33,660 bases of DNA from Ferrimicrobium sp. (lineage in GTDB: Bacteria; Actinomycetota; Acidimicrobiia; Acidimicrobiales; Acidimicrobiaceae): assembly GCF_027319265.1 (NCBI RefSeq), contig NZ_DAHVNP010000033.1, forward strand, positions 1 to 33,660, given 5' to 3'. Within the stretch, counting starts at the first letter, position 1. Each line of letters opens with the position of its first letter. The position numbers were made by a program, and so were the translations under genes. The notes beneath the pieces are model-generated. The model was given only the letters and a program-made list of their open reading frames with translations. It ran no database searches and was not told the origin of the DNA. Shown piece after piece: positions 15,824-24,023 of the stretch.

Positions 15824-16550
15824 CAACCTCTCCCTTCACCCCGAGAATACGCCCCATAAACTCACCCAGATCGGGGAGGAGGCTGTTGAACTCCTTGGTC
15901 ATCCGCATTTTGATCACCGTGGATGAATAGATGCCATAGACCCCTGCAAGAAAGACATCAAGACCGTACGGACTCTGCTCGGCCGATACCGGCAGGAGGG
16001 AGGCCGCACTCAGGGTCTGGCGAAGATACTCTGAGGCAAAACGTACCTGTGCGTAGGTCTTGGCGTCATCGATCCCGTATAAGACAACGGGATCCTCGAC
16101 GATCAGGGCGAGCGCACCCGTCTCCTGCTCGGGATCGAGGACCCACCGACGCCACAGCGGATGGGTCAACGGATCGACGATATGGAGCACTTCGGAGGTC
16201 AAGTCCCGCAGAAGTCCCTGGTCTTCGTAGCCACACCCTCCAATCGTGGTAAAGACCACTAGCGGGTCTTCCCCTTTCTTGGCGAGTTCTATTCCGTCGA
16301 TGAGCACCGCAAGGTCCGCCTGGGCCATGAGTTCTCTGCGATGACGGCGCACACCAAAGATGAATCCGCACAACTGCGAGAAGATCTCTGGGCCTTCATC
16401 CAGTCGATCGATCAGCGCGACCGCTCTCTGCCTACGTTCCGCCAACTTCTCCACCAACGACACCTGGGTGGACTTCGCCACCTGAAGCGCAATCGCTGTC
16501 GAAAACTCCTGCGCGGCTTCGAGATCGGCCAGTTGGGTCTGGGTCATCAT
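15804..16550 (-). CDS. sHdr-associated conserved protein ("hyp" of the shdr locus)
   Basis: Protein of 248 aa with no recognised domain. The position between shdrA and the C2/B2-type subunit is that of the conserved hyp gene of sHdr loci. It has a helical start (LADLEAAQEFSTAIALQ), a GGCGYEDQGLLRDL patch with one cysteine, and a helical C-terminus ending MGRILGVKGEVDANRGY. The ATG at 16550 has GGTGG about 6 bases upstream; the longer frame to 16613 enters shdrA. The gap to shdrA is 10 bases. Function unknown; a complex subunit or assembly factor is inference. Confidence 0.8.
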   Translation of the reverse strand: MMTQTQLADLEAAQEFSTAIALQVAKSTQVSLVEKLAERRQRAVALIDRLDEGPEIFSQLCGFIFGVRRHRRELMAQADLAVLIDGIELAKKGEDPLVVFTTIGGCGYEDQGLLRDLTSEVLHIVDPLTHPLWRRWVLDPEQETGALALIVEDPVVLYGIDDAKTYAQVRFASEYLRQTLSAASLLPVSAEQSPYGLDVFLAGVYGIYSSTVIKMRMTKEFNSLLPDLGEFMGRILGVKGEVDANRGY

Positions 16551-16560
16551 CTGGTACCAC

Positions 16561-17607
16561 CTAGGCCAAGGCGTGGAGGTCTCGAACCGCCTTCGCGGCC
16601 GCCAAACCACCACTGGAGGCGCAATCCTCTAGATCACTCGGCCCAAGGGCGGCCCCCACCGCGTAGATGCCCGCTACCGACGTCGATACCGTGTCGAGGG
16701 GAGAGTGAGCGGCCTCAATGAAGCCGTACTTATTTTGCTTGACGCCAAGAAGTGCTGCCATCTGCCGCGTTCCAGGGGAGGCCTCCATGCCGACGGAGAG
16801 CACGACGAGATCCATCAGAACCTCCATTGGACGGCCCATCGTGGTGTCCTCGCCTCGCACAAGAAGTTTGCCATCCTTAGGGAGTACCTCGGTGATAATT
16901 CCCTTCACATACTGCACGTGATGCTTCTCCTGGGCAGGCCAGTAGATCTGGTTTTCCCAATATCCATACATACGCATGTCGATGTAGAAGATAAAGACCT
17001 CAGCCGAAGGAATCAACAACTTGATCTCCGTAGCCTCCTTCGAGGCGACGCCGCAGCAGACCTTTGAACAGTACTCGTTTCCGATCTGTCGATCACGCGA
17101 ACCCACGCACTGGACGAAACAAATCCGTTGCGGAGTCTCGCCATTGGAGGGTCGCGTCACCGCACCCTCTTTCAACATCGCCTCAAGATCCTGAAGGGCA
17201 ATGACGTCAGGGAACTCGTAGTAACCGTAGAGCTGTGTCTCACGACCGGGATCAAAATGGGTGAACCCAGTGGCAATGACGACGGAGCCAGCTTGCACCT
17301 TGGAGGTCGTAGAACCCGTCAGGACATCGAGCGCGAAGGGAGCATGGTCACCCGACACCCCCACCACCTTGGAGCTCGTGAGGATCTCGACATTCTCAAA
17401 GGATGTCAGTTGTGTGATGAGTCTGCCCATCACCTCCTCCGCGCTCTCAAGGTACGGCGTCAGCGACGCATAGTTCTCCTCAATCGGACGACCACCAAGA
17501 TATGCATTCTTCTCTATCACGGTCACTGGTGCTCCCAGCTCAGCCGCGGCGATCGCCGCCGAGATCCCAGCTGGACCACCACCTATGACGACCAATCGTT
17601 CTTGCAT
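16561..17607 (-). CDS. shdrA: sHdrA, FAD/[4Fe-4S] subunit of the sulfur-oxidising Hdr-like complex
   Basis: Protein of 348 aa, the short form typical of sHdrA. Residues 7-14 (VIGGGPAG) bind FAD. A Cys-rich stretch C163, C167, C180, C184, C185 (ICFVQCVGSRDR then EYCSKVCCG) holds the [4Fe-4S] cluster of the HdrA family. A second FAD motif (GIYAVGAALGP) lies near the C-terminus. There is no thioredoxin-reductase or ferredoxin extension, unlike methanogen HdrA. Start ATG at 17607, 18 bases after shdrB1. It is the flavin core of the complex that oxidises lipoate/persulfide-bound sulfur in the cytoplasm. Confidence 0.95.
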   Translation of the reverse strand: MQERLVVIGGGPAGISAAIAAAELGAPVTVIEKNAYLGGRPIEENYASLTPYLESAEEVMGRLITQLTSFENVEILTSSKVVGVSGDHAPFALDVLTGSTTSKVQAGSVVIATGFTHFDPGRETQLYGYYEFPDVIALQDLEAMLKEGAVTRPSNGETPQRICFVQCVGSRDRQIGNEYCSKVCCGVASKEATEIKLLIPSAEVFIFYIDMRMYGYWENQIYWPAQEKHHVQYVKGIITEVLPKDGKLLVRGEDTTMGRPMEVLMDLVVLSVGMEASPGTRQMAALLGVKQNKYGFIEAAHSPLDTVSTSVAGIYAVGAALGPSDLEDCASSGGLAAAKAVRDLHALA

Positions 17608-17625
17608 CGTTACCTGCCCCGTTCC

Positions 17626-18816
17626 CTATGCGTCAACATCTGCCCAGGTGAGGAACTCTTGTCCCCCACTCTGAAGCCGCTTGGCATCCGCTTGAAACTC
17701 AGCCCAAGCCGCCTCCCAGTCAATACCCATCTTTTCGAGCAGTGGACGATAGTTCGTCGAGTGCCAATGCAGCTGCGCCACTTTGAACGGGTGCGCACCC
17801 ATCGCTAGCGCGGCGAACTGGGCCTCGCTCATGACCGGGACGCCGACGTTGCGCTCATGCGCCTGCGCCGCAAACTGGCTCTTGTCAAGCGCCGTCACGC
17901 AACCGGTATCATGGGTCAAGACCACATCAGGATCGGCCTCTTCCTTCATCACTTCGATCTTCCTCAGCGTTGCAAAGGAGCGGGTGAAGTCACGCTGCAC
18001 GAGGATATGGCGAAAGCCAAACCCACAGCAATCAAAGAAGGTGGAGTAACTCCGTAAATCAGCCCCCAGCGCTAGTACGAGCCCACTCACTGCGGCCGTC
18101 CGCTGACCGTGATAGACATCGGGATCGAAGATCGCATCTCCTTCGACAAGTTTGTAGTAATGACATGCGGGGTGCACCGTCACCGCGATGCCAGAGACGT
18201 CGCGCACGGCCCGCGCACTGATCTCATCACGCACCGCATAGAGCCACTCTGAATAATGAATGATCTCCTCTGGCAGTACCAACTGTTTGCCGAGCCGATG
18301 GAGCACCTTGGTCACCTGCTGGCGGAGCGCCCCATCGTGGAGCAGCTCTGCCCGAACCTCCTTGTAATGACCGTACGAGGTGCCACAATGGATCAGTGGG
18401 AAGTTGCCCGTCTCATAGGCCGCCGCAAAATTCCTCACTGCCACCGCTGCCTGGGCCGCTTGGTTCGAGGTAGCCGACGCATAGTAATTCCAGGCGGTAC
18501 AGGAGGTTTGATCCTCCGGGTCGATGTAATCATAACCGAGCTTGCGCATCAACCAAAAGATCGAGGTCGAGTAGCCCGGAATGTGACCGCACTGCCCACA
18601 TGACTTGTGATGCCAAAGGTTCGCCTTTTGAATTTTCTTGATGACCCCGTACTTGGTGGGAACCTCCACAAAGTCGCCGGTAATCCGCTGTACGACAAGC
18701 TCACCCTCCGCTTCCAACTCGAAGAGACGCTCATGAAAATCCTCTGAACGACGATCCGGACCCCGTTCAAACTTCTCCTTCTTGCCAAGAATTACCGAGA
18801 CCGCACCATCACTCAT
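17626..18816 (-). CDS. shdrB1: sHdrB1, CCG-domain subunit
   Basis: Protein of 396 aa with two CCG domains that would bind noncubane [4Fe-4S] clusters. The first has C73/C76 (CGQCGHIPGY), C106 (SCTAWNYYAS) and C144. The second has C218 (HPACHYYK), C263-C264 (FFDCCGFGFRH) and C306 (THDTGCVTALDKSQ). An N-terminal ~65-residue extension precedes them. The ATG at 18816 overlaps the shdrC1 stop (ATGA), giving coupled translation. It forms the HdrB-like catalytic pair with sHdrC1 in the complex. Confidence 0.94.
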   Translation of the reverse strand: MSDGAVSVILGKKEKFERGPDRRSEDFHERLFELEAEGELVVQRITGDFVEVPTKYGVIKKIQKANLWHHKSCGQCGHIPGYSTSIFWLMRKLGYDYIDPEDQTSCTAWNYYASATSNQAAQAAVAVRNFAAAYETGNFPLIHCGTSYGHYKEVRAELLHDGALRQQVTKVLHRLGKQLVLPEEIIHYSEWLYAVRDEISARAVRDVSGIAVTVHPACHYYKLVEGDAIFDPDVYHGQRTAAVSGLVLALGADLRSYSTFFDCCGFGFRHILVQRDFTRSFATLRKIEVMKEEADPDVVLTHDTGCVTALDKSQFAAQAHERNVGVPVMSEAQFAALAMGAHPFKVAQLHWHSTNYRPLLEKMGIDWEAAWAEFQADAKRLQSGGQEFLTWADVDA

Positions 18817-19532
18817 ATCTCTATCCCTTCTTCCTCTAACTTCTCTTCCATAATCTCTTCAAGAATCATGTGGATTCCTTGATCTACCTGTGCAATCATG
18901 TCCAATGCCCCTGTCTCTAACCAGATAACGTAGAGCTCTACAAGCGTTCTATCAGCTACTTTCCAGCCCGTCGTTGTGGTGTGCATCGTCTCAGGAGGGA
19001 GCATTCTGCGCCATAGATCGAGGTTCTCTGAGACATCCTTGACTTCAGGGCCCCAGTCGGGGAATGCATCAGGTTGGAGCATGTCAGGGGAGACCTGAGT
19101 TCCTGTCGACATGATCTTGTAAATGATTCGGGAGTACCCAGCGAGGGCATCCTTGGCAGAGTGGAGACCCTCCTTGACCGCAACTTCACGCATAATGGTT
19201 ATGACCCCCCCTGGGTTATTGCCCCTTGGGCATCGCAGACAGGAAAAACACTGTGAACACTCCCAGATGTCCTCCTGCATCTGCTGGAACATCAGGTCGA
19301 TATCACGTCGGGCTGCCGCTTGGGCAATCCGGCGTGGTGAGAAGTCGTAGAACCGTGCAGAAGGACAGGCAGCAACGCAGATTCCACACTCGTAACAACC
19401 ATAGAGGTAGTCACCAAAGCGTGCATCGGTCATGACCTGCCCGATCAGCCGTTCCTTCTCTCCACGATCTACATCGGTATACCCTGCTACATGATCTCTC
19501 TTCATGTACGGGTCGAGCGTCGCTGCCGGCAT
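18813..19532 (-). CDS. shdrC1: sHdrC1, two-[4Fe-4S] ferredoxin-type subunit
   Basis: Protein of 239 aa. Two cluster motifs are complete: C46/49/52/56 (CYECGICVAACP) and C92/95/98/101 (CSQCFSCLRCP). The C-terminal ~100 residues are helical and acidic (EEIMEEKLEEEGIE). It hands electrons between sHdrA and sHdrB1. Its start overlaps the dsrE3A stop by one base and its stop overlaps shdrB1, so the three are translated together. Confidence 0.94.
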   Translation of the reverse strand: MPAATLDPYMKRDHVAGYTDVDRGEKERLIGQVMTDARFGDYLYGCYECGICVAACPSARFYDFSPRRIAQAAARRDIDLMFQQMQEDIWECSQCFSCLRCPRGNNPGGVITIMREVAVKEGLHSAKDALAGYSRIIYKIMSTGTQVSPDMLQPDAFPDWGPEVKDVSENLDLWRRMLPPETMHTTTTGWKVADRTLVELYVIWLETGALDMIAQVDQGIHMILEEIMEEKLEEEGIEI

Positions 19533-19915
19533 TAGAACGACACCACCGCATCCGCGTTCATGGCGAGATCGTTGAAGGCGGCACCGCCAATCATCTCCAC
19601 GCCATCGATCAACTCCTCGATCGCAAGATCATTGAGATCGAGCGAGGGTTGGCAGACCCAAAGACGCACGCCAAGATCTGTAGCCTGTTTCACAAAGTAG
19701 GAGAGCCGTTGACCTCGGTCGCCTTTTGGACCAATCTTGTCAACTACCGTCTTCTTTAGGAGCTGAGGACCGTACATCGTGAAATAGATCCCCACCTCCA
19801 CCTCCATCGCAGCGGCGGACGCTGCCAGGAAGAATGGGGTAGCACAACGACCAGGATCGTTCTCACCGTGCGTCTGCACATAGAGCACTTTCCCCTCGAA
19901 CTCACCGGTCCACAT
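19532..19915 (-). CDS. dsrE3A: DsrE3A-like persulfide carrier
   Basis: Protein of 127 aa with the DsrE fold: GKVLYVQTHGENDP, VGIYFTMYGPQLLKK, LWVCQPSLDLND with the conserved Cys, and a hydrophobic end AMNADAVVSF. DsrE3A next to TusA is standard in sHdr loci, where they exchange persulfide sulfur. A second Cys lies in GRCATPFFL. Start ATG at 19915. A 76-base gap separates it from tusA. It is the second gene of the operon. Confidence 0.9.
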   Translation of the reverse strand: MWTGEFEGKVLYVQTHGENDPGRCATPFFLAASAAAMEVEVGIYFTMYGPQLLKKTVVDKIGPKGDRGQRLSYFVKQATDLGVRLWVCQPSLDLNDLAIEELIDGVEMIGGAAFNDLAMNADAVVSF

Positions 19916-19991
19916 CTTCTCTCCCCCTCACTTATCGTGCGACACAAACACGCAAATTGACCTGAAACCGTCTTTGGAAAAGAACTAGGGT

Positions 19992-20228
19992 CTATCCACC
20001 CCGTTTGAGTAGAACATGAAATACATCGCCCTCTTTGGTGATCCCCAGCAGTTCATTACCGGTCCTAGAGGTCCACGCATTCATGTCCGGCTCGACCCCT
20101 GGATCAGTCGCGAGAAGCTCAAGCACCTCACCCGGTTGTAACTTCTTGATGGCCTGCGACGTCTTGATAACGGGTAACGGGCACTGTAGTCCCTTGCAAT
20201 CCAAAATCTCCGTCGGCTGCTCAACCAT
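19992..20228 (-). CDS. tusA: TusA sulfur-carrier protein
   Basis: Protein of 78 aa with the TusA hallmark: EILDCKGLQCPLPVIKTSQ, where the Cys of CPxP carries the persulfide, and a C-terminal GNELLGITKEGDVFHVLLKR strand. The ATG at 20228 gives the normal family length and has AAAGGGGGG just upstream; the longer frame to 20312 adds residues not found in TusA. It is the first gene of the sHdr operon and delivers sulfane sulfur to DsrE3A and the complex. Confidence 0.95.
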   Translation of the reverse strand: MVEQPTEILDCKGLQCPLPVIKTSQAIKKLQPGEVLELLATDPGVEPDMNAWTSRTGNELLGITKEGDVFHVLLKRGG

Positions 20229-20342
20229 ACGCCCCCCTTTTGGCACACCTCGCACTGCGCACCCGATCTCCCCTACGATCGCGGCACGCCGTACCGGTAC
20301 AAACATGCGCATTCACTCATGTTCGTACCTAATCATGTCACC

Positions 20343-20371
20343 ATATCACAGCGCAGTGACGTTTGTGTGAA
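20343..20371 (-). promoter_or_regulatory. Candidate promoter/operator of the sHdr operon
   Basis: On the minus strand TTCACA (20371-20366), a 17-base spacer and TGATAT (20348-20343) form a fair promoter about 110 bases before tusA. TCACAGCGCAGTGA (20346-20359), a near-perfect 14-bp palindrome with one mismatched pair, overlaps the spacer and -10 box. This suits a repressor site, possibly for the ArsR protein at 7813 (inference). Confidence 0.35.
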
Positions 20372-20424
20372 TTTTAAAAACATTTCTGCAGCCTCGTCTT
20401 CTCGCCCTCGCGATCTGGCCATAC

Positions 20425-21061
20425 TTAGCTTGGCTTGTCATAGTCGCATAGACTTTCGTCAGGTGTTCGCATCCCGCAGCCCCAAGAGATCATGGATCAC
20501 GCTGGGTGTATTCTTGGCGATAGCGATCATATTGGGGTGGAGTTTGGCCGCCCTCCTGCATCGCACGCCCGTGCCAAGCGAGCACGATGGCGAGGTGCTC
20601 TTTACCCTGACGGACCTTCGCACCGCGTCGGTCGGCTGCGAGATGTTCGCTACTCGGGCGGGCGCGAACCGATAATGTCCATCGGACTTACACTGGAATA
20701 TTCGGAGAGCACCTGATCAGAAGTGGACAGTCACCATCCGTGTAAGCGATCCGGCATCAGTACTCGTGATGGCCCCACTCCAAGTCACCCAAGGACGTGG
20801 CCTCGACACCGACTGGATCGGGCAATCACGCTCGCAAGAGCGCGCTGATCTCTGGCCGAGTCCTGGGCAGGCGACGACTTTCGTGGCTCAAGCATTTTGG
20901 GTGATCATTCACTGATAGGGACATATGATCCGAGGATAGCTACCCTCGTGGACGGAGGATCGACCTCAGTTCTCTTTGAGCGAACCAATCGAACGTTTCT
21001 ACTTCCCGGTGAAGCATTTGGGACTGTCGTGGTGCCCCCGGCCCAACTTCCGATTCCGTGA
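20425..21061 (+). pseudogene. Decayed gene for a membrane-anchored protein
   Basis: Coding-like pieces alternate between two plus-strand frames. The first (to 20675) carries a helix WITLGVFLAIAIILGWSLAA followed by GEVLFTLTDLRTASVG. A +2 frame gives MSIGLTLEYS (20675 on). The first frame resumes at 20721 with KWTVTIRVSDPASVLVMAPL and stops at about 20914. The second frame then gives TLVDGGSTSVLFERTNRTF and FGTVVVPPAQLP, ending at 21061. Together they read as one exported beta-rich domain with an N-terminal anchor, broken by several frameshifts. The family was not recognised. Further traces may extend to about 21160. Confidence 0.4.
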
Positions 21062-21469
21062 TGACCTATCCATGACGCTGGGCTCGTGCTTGTCAGGCAA
21101 CGATACGAGCGTCGAGAGCACTATCGCTGCACCCAGACAGTGCGAGTGAACAAAGCGGTCGCACAAGAAGCTGGCGAACTGGCATCGTGTTGAGCGCCAC
21201 GACAAGACTCACTGGCGCGCCTCAACTACCTCATCGTCGGTTCTCGCTTCTAGGCCCTTGGGTTGCCGAGTGGTACATCTATTTGTCACTCCACACCAAG
21301 TATTTGTCTCTCGACATCGAGCAGTCGCCCACCCCTCATATCAATGCGACGTACCAGACGAATCAGGACAACTCGAGCCTCGCGCCTCCGACGAGCGACC
21401 CAACCTCGAGGGGATCACCGTCTCGGCGGGCAGAACCTCCGCTACGAGCTGTGCGACACGATCATCTCA

Positions 21470-21703
21470 CTACCGGTGGCGGCGGAGGTAAGCTCCGGCA
21501 GCAGCCCGCAAGTAGAGCACCCCAATCCCAACTGCGACCACCACCGGGATCAGGGTCCAACTCGCATGGAGATACAGCCCGCAGACAGCACCTGCCACCA
21601 TCCACATCAGCGCAAGCCCCACGAGCAACAACGGAGAGGCATTGCGTCTTCCGACCTCATAGGTCGCCCCTGGGGTATACGGCCGAGCATGTGCGGGTGT
21701 CAT
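21470..21703 (-). CDS. Small membrane protein, two predicted helices
   Basis: Protein of 77 aa. After a polar 25-residue start there are two hydrophobic segments, LLLVGLALMWMVAGAVCGLY and WTLIPVVVAVGIGVLYL, and a basic tail AYLRRHR. This places both ends in the cytoplasm. The ATG at 21703 has a purine-rich AAGGAG about 14 bases upstream and AGGTTGG nearer. It is oriented like the glutamine-synthetase gene upstream of it, about 78 bases away, and may share its message. Function unknown. Confidence 0.55.
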   Translation of the reverse strand: MTPAHARPYTPGATYEVGRRNASPLLLVGLALMWMVAGAVCGLYLHASWTLIPVVVAVGIGVLYLRAAAGAYLRRHR

Positions 21704-21781
21704 GGGACCAACCTACTCCTTCACCAACGGCAATGTCCGCGCTGTATCAAGAGCTTTACCGAGCTGTTACACTCCAGAAAC

Positions 21782-23023
21782 TTAGCGGCTACCCAGATAG
21801 CGTTGTTGTTCCCAATCACTGACATATCCCTGTGACGCCTCCACCTCGGCCATCAGGTCCTCGCTGTACCTGTTGATGAGGCGGTCGTCAAAGCAGTCGA
21901 TCAGCTGATCATCGGCGACCAGTTCACGAATCGCCTGTTCTAGGCTGCGTGGCAACTGCGTTGGTGCTGTCTCAACCTGGGCAAGACCAACGCCTTCCAC
22001 GCTCTCCTCCAGTGGAGCCGGCAACTTCGCCTGCCCGATGACACCGGTCTCGGCGGCAGCGAGCAACGCAGCGATCACCAGATAAGGATTTGCCGACGAG
22101 TCCGAGCCACGGTACTCAATCGAGACGAACCCTTCACTCTTGCGACTCAGCCGCACCAAGGCCGACCGACTCGCCTGCGCCCACGTCGCGTGACTCGGCG
22201 CCTCGGCGCCCCGGTGCAGACGCCGATACGAGTTAATGGTTGGAGCGCCAAAGGCACAGAGTGCACTCGCGTGCTGCAAGACTCCGCCGATGATCTGTTC
22301 CACTCGCATCGCATCGGTGGGATCTTCGCCGGGTACCACCTGATGGATATGCATGCCAGACCCCGGCAACTCGTTCAGCGGTCGTGCCATAAAAGTTGCT
22401 ATGAGTCCCTCGGCGTACGCCAGGTCAGCGATGATCGTTCGTGCGTTCATCAACGTATCGGCGAGTGCGAGCGGGGTCGAGCCGGTGAGATTCACCTCGT
22501 ATTGCCCTGGTCCTGCCTCGTGGTGGGCTGCGCTCAGGGGAACATTGAGCGAGAGGAGCTGCTCCGCCGTCTTGGCAAGCAGTCGTTCCCCCTCTCCGCG
22601 TGCATACGAAAAATAGCCTTCCCCATCGACCGGTGTAAAGTCCGGGCGTAGAAGGTACCATTCGAGTTCTGCTGCGCCCTCCCAGTCACCTGAGGCGATG
22701 GAGGTCGTGGCCACCATCTGACGGAGGGCATGGCGGGGATCAAGTGGCCAAGGGCTACCCTCTTCGTCAAAGAGATCACAGATGACACGACCCGAACCCT
22801 GACCGCTCGGCAATAAGGTCGTTGGGTCTGGTTTGAGCACAAGATCAGTCTCGATGAGTCGGTTGCGTCCCTCTAGCGCCGAACCATCGACCCGCACTCC
22901 CTCACTGATCGCTTGATCGAAGGTTGCACCAGGGATCTGCACTGCACGGGCCGTTCCGCTGAGATCGGTGAAGACCAACTTCACCCAAGCGAAATCGCCA
23001 CCGCCTCCTAGGTTCTGACTCAA
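21782..23023 (-). CDS. Glutamine synthetase family protein (GlnA-like)
   Basis: Protein of 413 aa, shorter than GlnA-I (~470). The C-terminal catalytic domain is clear: AELEWYLLRPD, HHEAGPGQYEVNL (metal-binding Glu), GSGMHIHQ (ATP/metal His) and APTINSYRRLHRGAEAP, followed by EYRGSDSSANPYL. I see no adenylylation loop of the GlnA-Ibeta type. The TTG at 23023 was chosen because AAAGGGGA lies 6 bases upstream; the open frame to 23056 overlaps the kinase gene. Family members ligate ammonia or amines to glutamate. The substrate (ammonia versus a polyamine or other amine) is open. It follows a Ser/Thr kinase and a PP2C phosphatase in one transcript. Confidence 0.88.
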   Translation of the reverse strand: MSQNLGGGGDFAWVKLVFTDLSGTARAVQIPGATFDQAISEGVRVDGSALEGRNRLIETDLVLKPDPTTLLPSGQGSGRVICDLFDEEGSPWPLDPRHALRQMVATTSIASGDWEGAAELEWYLLRPDFTPVDGEGYFSYARGEGERLLAKTAEQLLSLNVPLSAAHHEAGPGQYEVNLTGSTPLALADTLMNARTIIADLAYAEGLIATFMARPLNELPGSGMHIHQVVPGEDPTDAMRVEQIIGGVLQHASALCAFGAPTINSYRRLHRGAEAPSHATWAQASRSALVRLSRKSEGFVSIEYRGSDSSANPYLVIAALLAAAETGVIGQAKLPAPLEESVEGVGLAQVETAPTQLPRSLEQAIRELVADDQLIDCFDDRLINRYSEDLMAEVEASQGYVSDWEQQRYLGSR

Positions 23024-23042
23024 CGACGATCCCCTTTCTCTT

Positions 23043-24023
23043 CTACCTGACGACAAGCGCGATCACGACCACCACAATGATGGCGCTCACAAACCCTACA
23101 GCAACCAGCCCAGCCCGACGGAGGTAACTTCGTGTGGTCGTCGGTTGCACCTCGCCCATGGGTGCCTCCACTGAGAAATCAAAGATCGCTGGATCGATCG
23201 TTGCGGGTTCGTTGAGATCAAGGAGGAGCGCATCAGCACTCTGATATCGGTGCTCTGGGTAGCGGCGAAAGCTATGCATCACGACCCCCTCGACATTGGG
23301 AGGGATGTCTGGATCACGTTCTCGCAGCGGCAGTGGACTTCCTTGCAGATGTCCAGCCATCACCGCTAACCAGCTGTCGCCCTCGAAAGGGACGACGCCG
23401 GTGAGCAGTTCATAGAGGATGATTCCCCAGCTGTAGAGATCACTACGGGCATCGCCACGCTGACCCCGTATCTGTTCAGGACTCATATAGTCAGGGGTAC
23501 CCTGGGCCAGCGAAAAGTGTCGCCAGGTAAGTCGGCGCGCCCCGAGGCTTACCGCACTGCCAAAGTCGCTGATCGCAACGGAGTGATCGGCGGAGATGAT
23601 CAGATTCTCCGGTTTGAGATCGCGATGCACCACCCCATGTGCATGAAGATAGGCGAGGCCGAGCGCGATCTGGCGACCGATGTCGATCGCCTCCGCAAGA
23701 GGTACCCGTCCTTGTTGGGCCATCCACTCGCGAAGGGTTTGACCCGCTCGGTACTCATGCAACAGATACGGTTCACTCGGATGCTGGGGCACCGGCAACG
23801 CCCGCTGCACATTTGGATGCTCAAGCGAGAGGGCCAGGGTGCGCTCCCTGGCGAACCGGGCATAGAGCTGGGGGTCGGCCAAGAGCTCAGGATTCGGGAA
23901 CTTTACCACCACTTCTCGGTCCCCGCGTTGATCGATGGCGAGCCAAACAGTCGCATACGCACCTTCACCAAGTGGCTCCTTCAGCACAAAACCATCAATC
24001 GAATCTCCCACCTGGTGTCCCAT
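23043..24023 (-). CDS. Membrane-anchored serine/threonine protein kinase (PknB-like)
   Basis: Protein of 326 aa. Kinase motifs are complete: GEGAYATVWLA (P-loop), VVVKFPNP (Lys), HRDLKPENLIIS (catalytic loop), ISDFGSAVS (DFG), TPDYMSPEQIRG (APE equivalent) and SDLYSWGIILYELLTG. After about residue 290 one membrane helix (VAVGFVSAIIVVVVIALVV) ends the protein, with no PASTA or other outer domain. The ATG at 24023 overlaps the phosphatase stop (TGATG). It would phosphorylate cytoplasmic targets and be reversed by the PP2C gene upstream. The glutamine-synthetase-like protein downstream is a candidate target (inference). Confidence 0.93.
   Translation of the reverse strand: MGHQVGDSIDGFVLKEPLGEGAYATVWLAIDQRGDREVVVKFPNPELLADPQLYARFARERTLALSLEHPNVQRALPVPQHPSEPYLLHEYRAGQTLREWMAQQGRVPLAEAIDIGRQIALGLAYLHAHGVVHRDLKPENLIISADHSVAISDFGSAVSLGARRLTWRHFSLAQGTPDYMSPEQIRGQRGDARSDLYSWGIILYELLTGVVPFEGDSWLAVMAGHLQGSPLPLRERDPDIPPNVEGVVMHSFRRYPEHRYQSADALLLDLNEPATIDPAIFDFSVEAPMGEVQPTTTRSYLRRAGLVAVGFVSAIIVVVVIALVVR

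Noticed and set aside
16561-19532. Methanogen-type heterodisulfide reductase
   Set aside because: The short sHdrA, the hyp gene and the TusA/DsrE/LbpA neighbours identify the sulfur-oxidising sHdr form instead.
21187-21822. Overlapping plus-strand frames of up to 211 codons
   Set aside because: They overlap a better minus-strand gene (21470-21703) and have disordered Pro/Ser/Arg composition.
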